DNA from: JBLNDG01 sp050261415
GTDB taxonomy: Bacteria; Bacillota; Clostridia; Lutisporales; Lutisporaceae
DNA length: 16,384 nucleotides
Reading direction: 5' to 3'
Assembly: GCA_050261415.1 (NCBI GenBank)
Contig: JBLNDG010000257.1
Span: 1-16,384 of the forward strand
Shown: one piece after another, positions 14,324 to 16,384 of the stretch
Position numbering within the stretch: the first letter of the stretch is position 1
Layout of the letters: every line of letters begins with the position of its first letter
Notes under the pieces: model-generated
Databases searched by the model: none
Told to the model about the DNA's origin: nothing
The model's input: the letters and a program-made list of their open reading frames with translations, nothing else
Position numbers and translations under genes: made by a program

Positions 14324-15280
14324 ATGGAATATCAATTGCTGTTCGAACGTAGCGATAACTGGCTGAAATACGCGATTCGTCTACACTTGTACAACGAACC
14401 AAAGGATACTCTTGTCGAACTCAGAAAAGCGGCATTGGCTGATGACCTTATTTTATACTACCTTTCTGACGTTGCGAACTTTCATGGCAGTCTGGTAACG
14501 AATCATAAGAATCCTGATTTACCAATACACAAGCTATTGTTTCTACTAGACCTCGGATTTGATTTAGACGTTCCAGAAATAAAAACCGCGGTAGATGAAA
14601 TTTTAAAACACCGTGATGGCCACGGGGTTTATCAGTCACTGATAAATATTCCGAAGCACTTTGGTGGCGCGGGTGTGGATGTATTTAGCTGGTGTTTGTG
14701 CGATGCCCCACTGCTTTTGATTGCTCTGTTAAAGGTAGATATGAATTATCATGAATATATCAAGCCCGGCGTTGACCATCTGGTATCTTTATGTCGTGAT
14801 AACGGATTCCCTTGTGCCGTTTCCCCGGAGCTTGGCAAATTTCGCGGTCCCGGGAAAAAGGACGATATCTGCCCATACGCAACGCTGAAAATGGCCGATT
14901 TATTGTCATATATACCGGAGTATCGGGATTCCAAGGTTGCGGTTTTATCAGTCAAAGCATTGCTGAACCTGTGGGAAAAAAGCCTTGATCAGCATCCATA
15001 TATGTTCTATATGGGGACTGATTTCCGTAAGCTGAAGGCACCATCGTGCTGGTATGATATTGTCAGCGTAGCCGGAGTACTAAGCAAATATGAATTTGTG
15101 CGGGATGATCCGCGTTTCCTTGAAATGATTGCACATATAAAAGGAAGACAAGACAAGGATGGTTTTTTCACGCCCGAGTCTGCATACCAGAACTTAAAGG
15201 GCTGGGATTTTGGGCAGAAGAAAGCACCGTCTCCATATTTAACCTACTTGTGTTATCGAATATTTGAACGTTTGAAATAG
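14324..15280 (+). CDS. Alpha/alpha-toroid protein (prenyltransferase/squalene cyclase-like)
   Basis: A 318-residue soluble protein made of helical hairpins, resembling the prenyltransferase/terpene cyclase-like alpha/alpha-toroid superfamily. Repeated pieces end in patterns like RQDKDGFFTPES and DNGFPCAVS, akin to the QW-type repeats of cyclases. No DxDD cyclase motif or prenyltransferase zinc site is visible, so I do not assign a reaction. AAGGAGG at 14308-14314 is directly next to an ATG at 14315 but 9 bases from ATG 14324, so 14324 is the likely start. The last residues (KAPSPYLTYLCYRIFERLK) fit a closing helix. It stands alone between the direct repeats and a non-coding gap, and no operon is evident. 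Confidence 0.7.
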   Translation: MEYQLLFERSDNWLKYAIRLHLYNEPKDTLVELRKAALADDLILYYLSDVANFHGSLVTNHKNPDLPIHKLLFLLDLGFDLDVPEIKTAVDEILKHRDGHGVYQSLINIPKHFGGAGVDVFSWCLCDAPLLLIALLKVDMNYHEYIKPGVDHLVSLCRDNGFPCAVSPELGKFRGPGKKDDICPYATLKMADLLSYIPEYRDSKVAVLSVKALLNLWEKSLDQHPYMFYMGTDFRKLKAPSCWYDIVSVAGVLSKYEFVRDDPRFLEMIAHIKGRQDKDGFFTPESAYQNLKGWDFGQKKAPSPYLTYLCYRIFERLK

Positions 15281-15734
15281 TGCCCATAATTTTTCCTAAA
15301 ATCCTGGTAATAATGAACAAGCCAAAAAACTCAATAAAAGTATAATCGTTATAAGGAGATATATACTCAATCCTCGCTTCTATTTTTTGCTATTGGCTAC
15401 AATAGAGGAGATGTTAAGCGTGCTCCTTGATCGAGAATACGCCGTAAACGGGAACGCTGCCTCAAATATTTCAATGATGAGTAATACAAGAAAAAAATAC
15501 GGATTTTAAAACCAAATTGTGGTTGTAACATTTTAAACGCTTAAAGAGCATTCTTGAGCGTAGATATGGTGAAAAATATGAGAAAGGCATATAATGGTAA
15601 TAGTTAGTTAAGCATCTATTTCACATTAGTATTAAAAAGCGAATTAGTATTAGCTGGGATGAAAAAACATTATGCACTGTATCATGGAACACTGCATAGT
15701 AAATTTTATTTATGTAAGCGGGGGGTGTAGAAAA
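15281..15734. other. 454-base gap without a recognisable gene
   Basis: Both strands are full of stops. A 29-codon frame at 15420-15509 (GTG start, ending SNTRKKYGF) has no ribosome site and no recognisable family. AT-rich stretches could hold the promoter of the next gene, but I find no pair of boxes with proper spacing. No terminator is obvious after the toroid gene. Confidence 0.5.
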
Positions 15735-16160
15735 ATGAAAACGAAAATACTAGTTGCTATTCTCTTGTTAGTAGTAGTTTTTACAGTGTACAATATTATT
15801 TCGCACCCAATATCTGCAAAAAGCATTGAAACTCTGTGCAATTTTAATTTAGAAGATGTGACCAGTATGACCATTTTCCATTGGGGAGAAACAAAGCTAA
15901 TTACAGATAAATCAGAAATCCAAAGATTTATTGGCGCAATTGACAGTGCCTACCACCGCAATTTATTAAGGGATAATTTCATGTTTATGCATACTGGTGG
16001 TGTTGGCGGTGATTGGAATGTAATCCTTACGACAGATAAAAAGGATATAAAAATTGGGATTGGTTCTAATCAAGTATTGTATAAAAATTATATCTATACT
16101 TCAGATGAAGGATTCTCAATTAATGTGATAGAAGATATATGGAATTTAAATGGAGACTGA
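15735..16160 (+). CDS. Membrane-anchored or secreted protein of unknown function
   Basis: A 141-residue protein. It starts MKTKILVAILLLVVVFTVYN, a basic start followed by a hydrophobic helix (about 5-21) with no lipobox, so it is probably a single-span protein with the rest outside the cell, or a secreted protein. The outer part has short beta-like segments (VTSMTIFHWGETKLI, GGDWNVILTTDKKDIKIGIG) that suggest a small beta-rich domain, possibly a stress or cell-wall protein; I cannot name a family. GGGGGTG at 15720-15726 lies 8 bases before this ATG, which rules out the longer reading from 15672. No co-transcribed neighbour is apparent. Confidence 0.75.
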   Translation: MKTKILVAILLLVVVFTVYNIISHPISAKSIETLCNFNLEDVTSMTIFHWGETKLITDKSEIQRFIGAIDSAYHRNLLRDNFMFMHTGGVGGDWNVILTTDKKDIKIGIGSNQVLYKNYIYTSDEGFSINVIEDIWNLNGD

Positions 16161-16285
16161 CTTTTTATTGATTAAAGATTCTGCAAAAATGAAATTTTCC
16201 TTATAGTAAGTATTATGTGCAGTTGAGTTGTTTCGTATTTTTTTATATAGTGTGAAATAACCTAATTGTTACTGCTGACGCATAG

Positions 16286-16339
16286 TGTCCAGCAATAGAT
16301 GTCGTTAATTGTCCGGATATTGACGGAATAGGTGTCCGG
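16286..16339. repeat. TGTCC repeats, possible end of a mobile element
   Basis: TGTCC at 16286-16290 and TGTCCGG at 16310-16316 and 16333-16339 recur every 23-24 bases. Regularly spaced short repeats like these occur at the ends of IS21-like and Tn7-like elements, where several transposase molecules bind. The element would extend beyond the window to one side. No transposase is visible here. Confidence 0.45.
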
Positions 16340-16358
16340 ACGTTATAGAAACACAACG

Positions 16359-16374
16359 CCCCCTTCCAAGGGGG
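16359..16374. other. GC-rich palindrome
   Basis: CCCCCTT, a 2-base CC loop and AAGGGGG form a perfect 7-bp hairpin in otherwise AT-rich DNA at the edge of the window. It resembles short REP-like dispersed palindromes. No T-run follows before the window ends, so a terminator cannot be judged. Confidence 0.5.
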
Positions 16375-16384
16375 AGGGAGAATC

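Noticed and set aside
15420..15509. 29-codon frame resembling the start of an IS3-type OrfA near its end (SNTRKKYGF)
   Set aside because: The similarity covers only a few residues and there is no ribosome site or downstream transposase.

Overview
The window looks like accessory DNA from a low-GC, probably anaerobic Firmicute, most likely a member of the Clostridia. The evidence is the AT-rich composition, strong AGGAGG-type ribosome sites, consensus sigma-A promoters, a large serine recombinase, a BlaI/M56 pair, a TIGR04076-type protein and a flavodiiron-type metallo-beta-lactamase-fold protein. No housekeeping operon, tRNA, rRNA or CRISPR array is visible. I cannot name the species.

Layout. 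(1) 1-1717: a large serine recombinase and its terminator, probably the end of an integrative element lying mostly to the left. (2) 1772-5851: a promoter, a 59-residue helix-turn-helix gene hidden in another frame, and a 1250-residue YobI-like membrane P-loop NTPase. (3) 5968-8730: two diverged copies of a dispersed repeat surround a CHAP/kinase-like/C-terminal-domain fusion protein and a TIGR04076 protein, followed by a broken endonuclease III C-terminus. (4) 8787-10911: a LysM-like lipoprotein, then on the minus strand a BlaI-type repressor and a BlaR1-type M56 peptidase that lacks its sensor region, under a consensus promoter inside a perfect inverted repeat. (5) 11065-11669: remnants of a phosphotransferase gene and a third repeat copy. 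(6) 11765-12821: a promoter, a small cupin and a flavodiiron-type MBL protein. (7) 13036-14227: a small membrane protein converging on a minus-strand gene remnant, then a 5'-truncated group II intron whose domains V and VI are intact, then three 18-bp direct repeats. (8) 14324-16160: an alpha/alpha-toroid protein and a membrane-anchored protein. (9) 16286-16384: regularly spaced TGTCC repeats and a GC hairpin, perhaps the end of another element.

How it fits together. Short gene modules are separated by a dispersed repeat or by remnants of mobile DNA, and several genes are cut down to C-terminal fragments. This suggests repeated insertion, deletion and recombination. The candidates most worth following up are the helix-turn-helix plus YobI-like NTPase pair (possible defence or membrane-surveillance module), the three-domain fusion protein with a shortened P-loop, and the repeat family itself, whose ends carry spaced, inverted copies of one motif as in elements with multiple terminal repeats. 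Functional roles are inferred from motifs recognised by eye; no database search was done.
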